Below are positions 1-12,500 of a stretch of 64,000 nucleotides of DNA, piece after piece. This DNA is from Pristionchus mayeri. Lineage: Eukaryota > Nematoda > Chromadorea > Rhabditida > Neodiplogasteridae. The DNA lies in assembly GCA_036245805.1 (NCBI GenBank), contig BTRK01000006.1:23654365-23718364 (forward strand). The letters run 5' to 3'. The notes under the pieces are model-generated. The model was given only the letters and a program-made list of their open reading frames with translations. It did no database searches and had not been told where the DNA came from. The position numbers and the translations under genes were made by a program. Positions within the stretch are counted from its first letter, which is position 1. The number at the start of each line of letters is the position of its first letter.

Positions 1-571
1 TCTGAGATCCCAATATGAGAGGGTGCAAGTAAAATGATGAGGGAATGGATGATTTGGAGCCCTTGCAAGCAATAATTATTGCTGCAACGACTCATAACAA
101 CATGAAAAGGGATAACGATATTAAGAATGGAAGGGTAGTTAGCATCGAGGAAGTGATCTTCCTCCGTCTGCTTCTCTTCACATTTCACCAATTTTCCGAT
201 TATGGCCTTCCATCGGGAAAGAGGAGTCTGAATACAGAAGATAATAATACCTTGAATCTCACTTCGAAATTAATTAACCCCAGCCATCCAGAATTACAAA
301 GTGAGATATGTTTATAACATTTTCAGCACTGTTTACATTCCTCTTATGATATACTTACTTCGATAGAGGAGACTTCTCGAATCCTTTTACATGTTGCCCG
401 GAATAATGAACAAATTCCATTCTCCTTAATTAAATATTTGAACACAATTCACTTTGAATTAATATCCTATTGAGTGATTATGAATAGGCTTATCGACAGA
501 CCCCATTCAGTGTAATGAATAAGGTACTCAAGTTGCAGAATAAACTCACCCCTTCCAATATCTGAGAAATA

Positions 572-1453
572 TTGGGGTGTCCGGAAAGTTCGTATAATTT
601 TTTGTTTTTATTTTTTATTCAATGCTTTACAATTCTCAGTGACCAATGTATGCCCCCTTCTTTCTCACTACCTCCCTCCAGCGATTGGGCAGGGTCTCGA
701 TTCCTCTCTTCCAGAATGCGGGTTTCTTCGAGACCGCCCAGTTCACGAAAGCCCTCACAACTTCATCTCGATTCTTGAACTTCTTTCCTTTGCAGAAGTC
801 AGAGAGAGAGCGGAAGCAGTGGTAGTCGCATGGGGAGAGATCCGGGGAATACGGTGGATGGGGAATCCTCTCGATCTTCAGCTCGTCCATTTTCTTCTGG
901 GTCATCTTCGCTCGATGTGGGCGAGCATTGTCCATCAGAAGAAGAATTTTGCCCTGGTTCAGGAGTCTGGGAGGGACTCTGATCGCGATTTCTTCCAGTT
1001 GTTCAGAGAAGAGGTCGGCATTGATGGCGGTTCCAGTAGGAAGGATCTCTTATTAGATCGGAACAAGTAATGATAGAAAGAATCAGTGAATTTCCTCATT
1101 TTCTTCAAGGGAACGGGTTTGTGCTTCGCATCGGTGTCGAAACACTGTTGTCTCTACGCTGGGTTATTATACATGATTCACTCCTCGCACATGTCTATTA
1201 TGGAATCTGTCCATCGAAGATCCGATCTACGATGGAGCGATTTCCGGCAGTAATTCAACACAACTGTATCAAAATATCGGCTATACTTCACCACTTCAAC
1301 AAGTGTAGAAACTACGAGACTGATCCAACCCACATCCCACTTAACGTCAGAGTAACGCAATACATTGTTGACAAACAGATTGCGCAATCATTGCATTTGA
1401 TCGCGAACTGACGTTTTTTCCGAAGCATTATACGAACTTTCCGGACACCCCAA
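572..1453 (-). mobile_element. Degenerate mariner-family transposon
   Basis: The element is bounded by perfect 27-bp terminal inverted repeats (572-598 and 1427-1453) that begin TTGGGGTGTCCGG. It is flanked by TA on both sides (570-571 and 1454-1455), the mariner/Tc1 target-site duplication. On the minus strand about 1052-636 encodes the C-terminal half of a mariner transposase: a LPTGTAINADLF stretch, then MDNARPHRAK with the second catalytic Asp, then PPYSPDLSPCDYH with the third. The first catalytic Asp region and the DNA-binding domain are missing, and the 882-bp length is short of the usual 1.3 kb. The copy is therefore internally deleted and inactive. It lies 24 bp beyond the stop codon of the zinc-finger gene, probably in or next to its 3' UTR. 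Confidence 0.93.
636..1052 (-). pseudogene. Mariner transposase fragment (C-terminal DDE half)
   Basis: Open reading frame inside the mariner element. The residues around the second and third catalytic aspartates (DNARPH; PYSPDLSPCDYH) and the downstream W-x2-R-G-I-E-T-L-P-x-R-W end are typical of mariner transposases. An in-frame stop lies just upstream and no N-terminal helix-turn-helix is present, so this is a truncated, non-functional remnant. Confidence 0.88.
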
Positions 1454-1476
1454 TAGCTCGATATGCAATCTCCACA

Positions 1477-4400
1477 TCACAATTTTCGTCCCCTAGCGTT
1501 TCGTTGGCAGATAATCCAATCTGAAATCTTTCAGTATCCGAAGAAGAAGAAAAATACAATTGAGTGCTCGCTCTAGCACAATTGATCTATAGTATAAAGT
1601 TTTTAAAAAAATAAGTAATAACCTACGTCGTTCTTTCCTTTTCTTCCTTCTTCTGTATCTTCCCCATGCTCTCTCATCTAAATATTTTCAGTCATTTTTG
1701 TTGTGAAATTTTTAAATATATATTCCTAGCAAGCATATCTGACTCTTAAGCTGAATCAAAAATATTTATACATTCATATAAAGTGAATCGTTACAAAAAA
1801 TTATCCATGATATCGTTGGCCATCTAAAGTAACTAATAAATATCATTCTTCTCGTATTGCACCTTTCCAATCTCTCCTGATACTCACTTATCATGATACC
1901 AATATTCCGTGAAAATTGACTATTTATAACAAAAAATCCATTAGCATAAATCACCATCTCATCCGCATTTCGCATTTCAATATCTCGTCCATTATCTTCC
2001 TCATTTCTTGATTCAAATAGCGATCCGTCCAAATTGCGGATAGTGAAATCTTGGCCATTGCACTGCAATATTGAAAATAAGGACGATGAAAATTAACACT
2101 TCCGCTAGATTTCCCTAGGCTAACATTCCATCGTAAAAGTTGAAATTATATTTGTGGAAGTATTTCGTTCATGGTGTGCGAAATCAATCCATGACAAAGA
2201 ATTTATGAAATATGAAAAAAGTATCGCACGCGTGTCGCGTAAGATTCGAATAAACCCTGGTACATTGGAAAAGTCGAAATTGGGCTCTGAGCAGTTTTGA
2301 ATAGCCCATATGGTCCTTCAATCGAAATCATCAAGTTTTGTACCATATCTCCATCCTCGACGATGTGAGACGCCGTCAAAGTCGACGGCTTCCGAAATTT
2401 GCCATTTTTGAAGGCATGATGCTCTGCCTACAGGGCGTCTAGTAACACGAGAAGAAAGTTTTCCGTACCAAATTTCATGGAGAATAAGCCTGTGTTATCT
2501 GTTCATCGATACGATCATTAGTATTTTCATAAATCGATTAAAATTATTGATTTTTACCGCAATTTCGTACCGAAGCTGTTTTTCAGCTCAATCGATAGAG
2601 CTCGAAAAGACGAATCGAATGGTATGCTGAATGCATATGCAACGCGCGCACTAAAGATGTCAAAATCGCGAAATTAGATTTTCACTTACCCCGATTCAGA
2701 CATTATGACCCTCTGGAAGTTAGTCTGGCCTTTTGATCTACCCTCGTATCTCGCCTTGAGATCGATTTGCGTTTCGTTTTCAGAAAAATCAATGATATTT
2801 CACATTTTCTAAATATAATTTCAATCGAATTAACTTTATTTGAATCATAAATATGTTGCCTAAGAATCGAGTGAGACCCGGCACTGTCCCGTGGCAATTC
2901 TCTCACCACTCCGCGTTGTCCACACGCACTCATCATCGCCGCATCAATAAAAGTGAGCCTAAGCCTTCCCTCATTTTTATTGATGCGGAGTATTCAAATA
3001 TTTCGTTTATTCAGATACCTTCTCTGATAAGAATACTAACGAAAATACTAACGAATGGACGGCGTCGGCGCACTTCGCGTGCCTACGAGTTTTTTTGGGT
3101 TACTGATCACTCGTCACGAAGCACTGGTGGGATTCAGTTGCGAAATACATCAACAGAAGCACTCTGGACTTTATAAAAACATTGCAAAAGAAAATTTAAA
3201 ATGAGCAGTTTCGAACCTACGGCGATCGGGCAAATCACTCAGAACACAACCCGTCAGCTATCGAAGCACATGGCTGCGAGCTCGTGCTAGGCATAGAGTA
3301 GAAGGATGAAAAGGCGAGACTGACTGCGAGAGGATAAAACCGGCGTGAGTAAAAATCTAATTTCGCGATTTTGACATCTTTAGTGCGCGAGTTGCATATG
3401 CATTCAGCATACCATTCGATTCGTCTTTTCGAGCTCTATCGCATGAGCTGAAAAACAGCTTCGGTACGAAATTGCGGTAAAAATCAATAATTTTAATCGA
3501 TTCATGAAAATACTAATGATCGTATTGATGAGCAGATAGTACAGGCTTATTATTCATGCAATTTGGTGCGGAGAACTTTCTTCTCGTGTTACCAGACGCT
3601 CTGTAGGCAGAGCATCATGCCTCCAAAAATGGCAATTTTCGGAAGCCGTCGACTTTGACGGCTTCTCACATCGTTGAAGAAGGAGATATGGAACACAACT
3701 TGATGGTTTCTGTTGAGGGACCATAGGAACTATCGGAAAACGCTCACAGTTGCAGGGGTCAAAAAATGTACCAGGCTGTTCACAATTCTATTCGAGTCTT
3801 ACGCGACACGCGTGATAGAGGCAGTTAGTCAATACTTTAAACTGAAAGAGCAATAAATTATCTAGACCATTGATACCTTTGCACTGTGATGGGGATCATT
3901 CGCACGATCTTTGCGAACTTCAGAGCCGCATAAACAGAGGAGATAGATTCCGTTCTGAGATATATCCATGAGATGTTGAATTCCATCTGTTGATACTAAC
4001 TTTGTGCAGAGTAGATTTGTGATGCGTGATGATATGATGAGCATATCCAACAATAGTCGTCGGATAGACCTTGCACAGGAAACATTTCGGAGTCGTCTGA
4101 AAAATCAATGATCTCCTGGATCAACATGAAACATAATTCTGGAATCCGTCGCAGTAATGAAGGGAAATGAGTGGATTAAATATTGCAATCGACAATTGGA
4201 AAAGGGAATAGCAATACTAGAAAATTAAAAAAGCTCGAATAATTTGCGCACGAAAGACGCAAATTAATTAATTTAAAAACCTTCAATTCGTCGTCCAAAT
4301 ATCGGATTGAGTACTCACGACCACGACACTAAAAGGAGAAGATTGTAGGGGAAATTTTATGAATCACACTTTTCACTCTACATATTTTATAAGATATTTC

Positions 4401-5999
4401 ACTCAATATATCTTCACGAAGTTTAAAACGGTGTTGAAGTGTTCAGGGACTGTCCGAACTCTCTCACTCTGATTAGATGATGAGACAAAAATTCCTCTTT
4501 CCGCAGCTCTCTAATCCGAGGAGACTATCACACGCCGTCAGACTACACACTCTGCTTTATCTCGATACGCTACCAAGACTCTCCGTGTTCTCATGTTTTC
4601 CTGGAAGAGCGTGAAATGCAAAGGCGAACCAATATCACACGCTCAATTATATCCTAGGATGTTCGATTATTACGCTGATAGCTCTATAGAAACCAAGACA
4701 CTTGCAAAATTCATACATATCATGTTTTTGTTTGAAATGGTGTCTAACAATTTTGCAAAATGTTTCATGGTACAGACTTGCGGACTAACTTTTAGTACCT
4801 CCACACCTGAGTTCTCTTAATCTTCTTTTAATATACCTTTTTGTAATGGTCGGGCTTGCTTTGACCTCCGCGAAGTTCGTCACCACATGCACAGATAAGA
4901 TAGATCCCATTCTGAGAATATTCATTCGAAGTAGACTCAACCACAAAGACGAACTTTGCGCATGGTGGTTTGATGGTGTTCAACGAGATGATGAGCGTAT
5001 CCACGTAATGACTTAGGATACACCTCGCATATAATACATTTAGGAGTGATCTGAAAATACAATTCTAACTCTTAAAAACTGACTAAATATAAATATTACG
5101 TTAAAATTAATATTGCAAACAGCTGCTACTACCAACCTTCTTACCATCAATAGTTCGAATTGGTCCAATTCTCTTACGAACGACAGTGAAATTAGCAAGT
5201 TTGCACTGAAATCATCATTACAAATGTATAGGGAGCCGATAGCATAGCATCTGCTCTGGTTTCAGCAGTCTTTTCTCTGTTTTGACAACACATTTTTTTT
5301 TCAAAATAGCTCCGTAAATTATGTCTTTTAGTAATTCTGCAGTAATAAAACCAACTCTGTAAATGTGTTTCTCCGATAGTCCTTCATTCCCACATTCGCA
5401 ACGAAGAACGACGCCTGAAAAAAAAACTCCACAATCGGTTAACGTTTGTATCATCATCTCTATAGATTCTGGCCGATTCTCACTCACATCGTAAGGTTTG
5501 GTGCGATGAATGCGAGAGAGATGACGAACCCATGTGACCACGACATTTGTACTAAACTGAAAAAAAATTTTCAACAAAACATGCATTATGACAGATTACA
5601 TTATAAAGAATTAACAAAAATAAAATTGTAGTTTCCTAAAGAATAATTTCAACCTGTAACTGGTTGACTAAAAAACCTCACTTCGCATTCGGGGCACTTA
5701 ATGTCCGTGTCACTTCTCTGTGCCACTTTGTTGATGCGTATCCTGGGCTTTTTCTTCACCAATTTCGAATGAGAAGACTCATTATTAGAAGTTCCATTCT
5801 GATCGTGCTCGGAAGGAGGCTGGAATGGATCACACTATGCAGAGCTATTTACATCACATAGTGAGTAAGTACTACATATAATTACGAAAAAAACGACAAT
5901 AGGTTTTAGTAATATTGCTCAGAGATCAGATAGGTTGAATTTTTATACCTCTGATTTATAGTCGTCGACGGTCGATTGGACCGCCTCTGAGTGAAGCAT
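1477..5999 (-). CDS. Nematode C2H2-like protein with three tandem zinc-finger domains
   Basis: Thirteen exons join in frame into 350 aa: 5999-5949, 5819-5682, 5556-5484, 5414-5356, 5205-5137, 5050-4955, 4911-4837, 4328-4281, 4096-4001, 3954-3877, 2062-1888, 1677-1627, 1520-1477. After an acidic/basic N-terminus there are three similar domains of about 70 residues. Each has C-x2-C, then H-x3-H (for example TPKCIICEVYP then YAHHLVEHHQTT), then a (N)GIYLxCxCG segment, then an H-x3-K-C-x-G-x-[ED]-[FY]-[TS] tail. Domain 1 is the most diverged. The C-terminus has a lysine/arginine run that could be a nuclear localisation signal. I know this architecture from nematode-specific families of unknown function; DNA or RNA binding is inference. 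The intron at about 3876-2063 holds a 1.6-kb inverted repeat. A pyrimidine-rich sequence before the start codon could be a trans-splice site. Exon 3/4 boundaries are the least certain. Confidence 0.78.
2222..3817. repeat. Long inverted repeat (fold-back element) in an intron
   Basis: Left arm about 2222-2692 and right arm about 3338-3817 are imperfect reverse complements over roughly 470 bp. Both outer ends contain ACGCGTGTCGCGTAAGA, and both inner ends contain AATTTCGCGATTTTGACAT in opposite orientation. The roughly 640-bp spacer has its own short hairpin (2939-2990). No transposase-like open frame is seen, and no clear target-site duplication could be read. It lies wholly inside intron 10 of the zinc-finger gene. 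Likely a non-autonomous DNA transposon with long terminal repeats. Confidence 0.85.
2939..2990. repeat. Short perfect-stem hairpin inside the fold-back spacer
   Basis: CCGCATCAATAAAA pairs with TTTTATTGATGCGG across a short loop in the middle of the 2222-3817 inverted repeat. The stem is about 19 bp with one mismatch. It may be the scar of a second, nested insertion or a remnant MITE; nothing else is readable. Confidence 0.6.
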
Positions 6000-6520
6000 T
6001 CCTTCAACAAAAAAAAATCGAAAATGGGACAATGAACATAGAATATATATATGCCTTGCGCACAGTCCCTTTTCGGGACAATGTACCCTCACCATTTATC
6101 GCTATCTATGCTGAGATTTCAATTGTAATACATTGACTTGTTTTGGTATGGAATTGGAAAACTCTCATAAGCTCCTAAACATCGTACTGATATGATGTTG
6201 CCTAACCAGACTATCATTTGTCACTGAGTCTACCTAAGGCCTACCGATTTATAGAGAACTGAAGTAAATCAATCCATCTTTCACTAGATCTTTCATTAGG
6301 CTGAGAAAAGAGATAATAAAGCATGAGGGCTTTTACCTCGACATATTTATGTTTAATTGTGGAGCAAAAAGAGACATTAAAATTCGGAATATTTATCGAT
6401 GAACTACTTTTCAACTTTGCCTCTACAAAAACAGGGATACGAAACATGTACACGCCAACGATCTCTCTACTGAACAAGTAATGCGACATTCGAACGTTAA
6501 CTAGACTGCCATTTAGTCTC

Positions 6521-9500
6521 TCAGGCGTGCGCGTGCTTCTTCGGTATCTCCGCGTACTCGTTGTCCTTCTCCTGTAATTAGAATGAAATCAATTGCATCA
6601 ACATTAGGTTAAGAAACAAGAAGCAATCAAAAACTGTGTACTGTCAAATGAAACGACGATTGCAACCTAATACTTAGAATTTTAAACAGTACAATTTGAT
6701 TATTCCCACTATTGGCACTATTCCCCCATCCTCCCTATCCCCTACCGTACCTTGAGTGCTGCTTTCCTCGCTTCGGCCATGGTGGCTGATGCTCGAGTGA
6801 CTGCATTGGTCATGTAGAAGTCGGCGAGAGTCGACTGAGAGGCAGTCACGTCAATGTCCACGGGAGAAGACGACTAAAAGGAACAGATGAGCTTGAGATA
6901 GTGAGTGGCCCGATCATAGCAATGTGACGTGGATTCAAATATATCCACTATCTTTATATCAGATAAACCGCGTACTCAAGATTCTTGGAAATATGAAAAA
7001 GTTGTGAGGTCGCAAATTCCTATTTTATGATTTCTTCTAAATTTCTTGAAAATACTTTCCTAGTTGAAATTTTTCAAATGTAAAGAACGCTTATAGAAAA
7101 TACGTAGAGCTCAATCCAGCAAACACTACTTGCTTAGGGTCGTTCGGTCGAGGGAGCATAGTTAACGGGATAAGAATGGCCTCGGCGCATTGCTCACCTT
7201 CTCAGCGACGGCAGCAGCAGTGCTCTCGAAGGCAGTCTCTTCCGCATCTCCGAATCGAACGAGATGAGGAGCGATCTGAAGGAAGGAATATGAGTATTTA
7301 CCAGAATATGTTATAGACTTGAAGCAACGACGTGCAAAAATCATTGTTTTCTACCAAAAAAAGAATCAAACAAAGTGAAATAAAAAGTGGGATTGCATAC
7401 CTCACTGAGTCTTCCACGGATCTCCTTGATGTCATCGTAGGGGAGGGATTTGCCTGCAATCACACACATTCAACATAATTTTGAAAGTAAATTGTAACAT
7501 TTAAAGCAAAATTTATTTTTTTTGATTAAATGAGTGAATCAAAAACATGAATACATAAAAGAGTAAAAGGGTAGTTAGCTATCCTGAATAGTCTCACTCA
7601 CCGGCGACTTCCGACAGTGCCCTGATGATCTTCCAGTCGGCACGAGCATCTCCAGGAGGAGCCACGGCAAGGTAACTAAACGAACCACTCAGCACATCAA
7701 GAACATTGTCATTATATCAAACGAGGCATTTGCTGATGAATTTGACACGTTAATCTTGCAAAAGTTTGATCATGTTGCGGCTCCTAAAGTTACTCCACAA
7801 AGAAACCGTCCCTAAACTCTTTCCGGACCTTCACTGGCCCAGCCAATATAATACTAGAAAGCATCTCCTTCCATCACCCCCCCCCCCTCGTACCCCTTCT
7901 GGGATCGTCCCTCAGTGTTGACATAGGAGGCGTCCTTCTCAGTGTAAGCTGCTCCAGGGAGAACGACGTCAGCCATCGAAGCACCCGCGTCTCCCTGATG
8001 ACCTGTACGAGACCATATCTTATTCAACCAACTTGTAGGAATAGATTAGGATTCCACATTCCCGCAGAAACATATAGGTGAGGTTCCAAAACAATTGAAC
8101 AAGAAGCTCCTTAATTGCTAACTAACTCAAACTGCCTTTGCTAAATCATCGTCCAAATTAAAAATTCTATTCCAGTTAATCGCAATCTCCACGTTATCCG
8201 TAGTGGTTGTACCGTGCCCCTCCCCCCTCTCCTCACCCTGGTAGACTACGAATGCATCGGGAGCCAGTTGTTGTCTGTTCACTGCTCCCTCGTCAGCCCC
8301 CAGAAGGTAGAGGAACTTGATGGGTCTCTTCCGAATGGCAGCAGTGCCAGGCTGGTATCCGAGGTCGAGAGCACCCGTCTAGAGAGGGCACTATCAGCAT
8401 CCACAATTCATGCACACAACCAGGAAAAGAAGGAACACATGCGTATCGGAAAAAATGTTTTGAGGTATCGCTGGTGGAATTGTAGCAGGATTCCAAAACC
8501 AATACCATCTAAATACCATGACAATCTCTCACCTGTGAGGCGAGTTTCTGGAGTACGTTGAGTACCTTCACGTCCTTGTCCGTCTGAAAACATATTCCTA
8601 TTGCTCACACTAATAAAAATCAGGAAAAATATAAATATATATTTTCCTAATGCGTAATCCGTACCTTTCCATTGGTCTTGATCTTCTCAGCCAGCTGTTG
8701 CAACTTCGCCAGCAGAGCAGCTCCCTTGTCGCCCTAAAAGAGTCCAATTACGGAAATTCACATATTCTCATCAATGGTGCCGTCAACCACTAACCTTGAG
8801 AGCAGCTGCTCCCACGAGAATCATCGGACGTTTGGCAGAGAGGAAACGCTGAAAGGAAAGATAGATAGGAAGAAACATTTGAATTAAGCAAATGGATAAA
8901 CAAGTTATATCCATTATAAACGCACAAGACCCGCACAGTCCCCTCCCTTCCCCTCCCACTTTGGCGAATTCTCCTTTGCCAGCTGCGACATCCTCGAGTG
9001 CCTTGGTGCTGGTTCCGAGATGCTCGTAATCGTAGGTCAGATCAGTCTTCCCTCCGATCACTCCCACCTCCACGTCCGAGTAGAGGTACCTCAACGGAGA
9101 CGATCTCAAACTGGATAGAACACGCACGACTACTGTTGAGGAGGATTTATTTTTCATCGAGCTAAAGTACACTACAGCTTCCATGAAACACATTATTCTG
9201 AGTGTAAGATGGAGAGTGACTCACGACTTCCTGATCCTTGCATTGAGTACGGGTGCCTCGTAGCGGGGGTTCGTTCCCACGAGGAGAAGGGCATCGCACG
9301 ACTCAACTGCAGCCAGACCATCGCCCATCGTGTAGTTCGATCTGAAGAGGGAATCGAGTAGACGGAATCATACGAGATTCCACTTTTTCACCAGTTTCAG
9401 TTGTTCTGTCAGATTCGTATTTGACAACATTTTTTTAAAAATCTTTTTTATATTTCCTCCTCAAAATAAAAATAAATAGGACGCAGTATTTGTAAGGGTC

Positions 9501-12500
9501 AGACAATTCAGGGAGGATCTGGAACACCAAATTTTCAATAATATGGTATCCGGGGTACTTTTTCATGCTGATGACGATGGTCAACTTCATTTTGCATAAT
9601 TGACCTCTAATGAAGCACTATTTCACCCGTCGAAATAGCGAAATTTCCGGTTTATTTGATTTATCAGGGGCAAAACTTGCTACAAAAATTTGGAAATTTG
9701 TTTCCCGAGGTGGTTTTTCATTCTCTACACGATGGAATGGTGAACAACCCCGTTTGCAAGTTCCTTCATTGGTGTTCGAATTTTATTTATGGCTAAAACT
9801 CAAAACTAGAAGCCGGCATTGTGTGTGCTTGTAAAGTATCTATTGCCTAGGCCGTAATCCGATTTTTGTGCAATTTGAAGTATGGGATTTTTACTTATGC
9901 CCATTTTAGTTTTCCGATTTCCAAAACTACTCATCTCTCACTATCTAATCAGCGAACAAGAGAGCACACTTGTTCACCTACTCTCACTGATGGCTCAATT
10001 GGTAGTGCGTTGGGCTATCACTCAGCGAGTCGCGGGTTCGATCCCCGCCGCTGCTCAAGTTTTGCAATAGTTTTGCAATTTTTCAATCCCTCAATTTATT
10101 TCTAACGAGTGTTTTGGTGAAAGAGTAAATCATTGAAAAGTAAAGACGATATAATTTGAATAAATGTTTATCTTATAGACAGAAAGCAATCATATCGTTA
10201 ATAACAAAAGATGAACTATTGTGTCTAAGCATTGTTGATGAAAATTGAGTTGAGATCTATCTTGGCAACGGCTGTTAGAAACTTGATAAAAATATTGCAA
10301 AACTTGAACAGCGGCGAGGATCGAACCCGCGACTCGGTGGGTGACAGCCCAACGCACTACCAATTGAGCCATCAGTGATACGAGAGTGGGTGAACAAGTG
10401 TGCTCTCTTGTTCGCTGACTAGATAGTGAGAGATGAGTAGTTTTGGAAATCGGAAAACTAAAATGGGCATAAGTAAAAATCCCATACTTCAAATTGCACA
10501 AAAATCGGATTACGGCCTAGGCAATAGATACTTTACATGCACACACAATGCCGGCTTCTAGTTTTGAGTTTTAGCCATAAATAAAATCCGAACACCAATG
10601 AAGGAACTTGCAAACGGGGTTGTTCACCATTCCATCGTGTAGAGAATGAAAAACCACCTCGGGAAACAAAATTCCAAATTTTTGTAGCAAGTTTTGCCCC
10701 TGATAAATCAAATAAACCGGAAATTTCGCTATTTCGACGGGTGAAATAGTGCTTCATTAGAGGTCAATTATGCAAAATGAAGTTGACCATCGTCATCAGC
10801 ATGAAAAAGTACCCGGATACCATATTATTGAAAAATTGGTGTTCCAACGTTTGTTCGATTCTTAGGAGTAGTATCTATAGATTCGAATTGGTAAAAATGC
10901 CGTTTTTTTCACAAAAATAAATTAGGATATGCTGAAAAAGTATGATGAACTGCCCTTGCAGACCTGGTGTAATTAATCATGTTAGTTTATCAACCTGAAA
11001 TCAGTGGCTCCAACGGGGAATTCCTCTTCGGTGAGGAGCAGCTCGGAGTTGAAACGATGGAAGAGATCACGGAGGGCTACCATCGACTCTCAAATGGAGG
11101 AGTTACCAGGAGTGAGGAATATGAGAAAACAATAAAATTTGCAGTGATGAAATCTACAAGTAATATAAGTGCGCATGTGAAATAGAGATTGGCTAGTTCT
11201 TGAACCCCCCCCCCCTCTCTCTTACCAGTATCTGCCATTCCTCCGACCACTGCTGCCTTCTCATCGGCGGGAGTCTGACGCAGCTTCGAGGCCACTGCGA
11301 AGAGGGCTTCCTCCCAGTTCGTGGCTCTGGAAAAAAGAAAATTAAATGCGCATTAAAATATAATATATTGATGATATGACAAATTAAATATAACAACAAA
11401 ATGAAGGACTCAGCATTTTCTCACCTGAGCACTCCGTCGTCTCCCTTCACCATTGGCTGCATCAGTCTCTGGTTCTTGAGTCCATCGATGGCGAAACGAG
11501 TCTTGTCCGAGATCCACTCCTCGTTCACCTCCTGCAGTCGCATTAATTACGGCAAAATAAGCAGCTCGAAGAGAAAATGGAAGGTAGTACCTCCTTTTAT
11601 ATGGTATATCACGGGTATCATGAGTCAGTGGAGGTGGCCGGGAACATTTTCCAAAAAGTTGTTCCCGAATTGGATCGTATAATGGTAAAATAATGTTCCA
11701 CAGACAACATTTCGAAATATATAGCTCATTGGTCCCAGATCCTCCTTTTAGGAAATTTCCGGTTTTGAACTTGGCTATACTGTATCTCAGCTCCCAGATG
11801 AACTACAGAGGTGGTATTGGGCTCAAAATGTGCGGAAAATTATTTCCAGAAACTTGCCTGTTCAGTACTAAGCGATTGGACAATGTTGAAAAATTGTAGG
11901 AACGAAAAACTATATTTCATCTCAAAATTAAAATATTCTCGCTTTCAAGCGATGCCGTGCTACATATTTTTAATGCAGATTATGAAAGAAGTAAGTGTAC
12001 ATGAAATGAAAATGTTAAAAGCAAAATTGGAACTTTTCACTCAAACATGGCATTCTGAAGAAAAAGTCGAAAAGTTGATATATTTCATTTTTGTTCTTTC
12101 TTCATCAAATTTTCCCAAAGTAGTATAGGGACAATGGTTACGTGGAAAATACTCTTTTGGGAAATGATTTCGCAAGTTTGTGCTTAAAATGAAATTCATT
12201 GATAAAAACAAAAATTTTATTGGGAACATTGTAATTTTGAGCATAAACTTGCGAAATGATTTCCCAAAAGAGTATTTTCCACCTAACCATTGTCCCTATA
12301 CTACTTTGGGATAATTTGATGAAGAAAGAACAAAAATGAAATATATAAACTTTTCGATTTTTTCTTCAGAATGCCATGTTTGAGTGAAAAATGCCAATTT
12401 CACCTATCTCCAATTTTGCTTTTAATATTTTTATTTCATGTATACTTACTTTTTCTCTCATAATCTGCATTAAAAATCGGTAGCACAGCATCGCTTGAAA

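Larger units (their letters stand above)
9521..10845. repeat. Long inverted repeat carrying tRNA-like modules, in nuo-5 intron 12
   Basis: Left arm about 9521-10070 and right arm about 10295-10845 are near-perfect reverse complements. The outer ends read GGAACACCAA and TTGGTGTTCC. Each arm contains a tRNA-like sequence with A-box and B-box consensus, so the element carries two in opposite orientation. There is no transposase frame. The spacer between arms is about 225 bp. It lies entirely inside a 1.65-kb intron whose neighbouring exons still join in frame. Confidence 0.88.

Noticed and set aside
45..317. 90-codon plus-strand frame at the left edge
   Set aside because: No splice or start context, no family match; could be part of a gene outside the window but cannot be supported.
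9985..10377. Functional tRNA genes in nuo-5 intron 12
   Set aside because: A and B boxes are good, but acceptor stems do not pair and anticodon stems are defective, so they were called tRNA-derived repeats.
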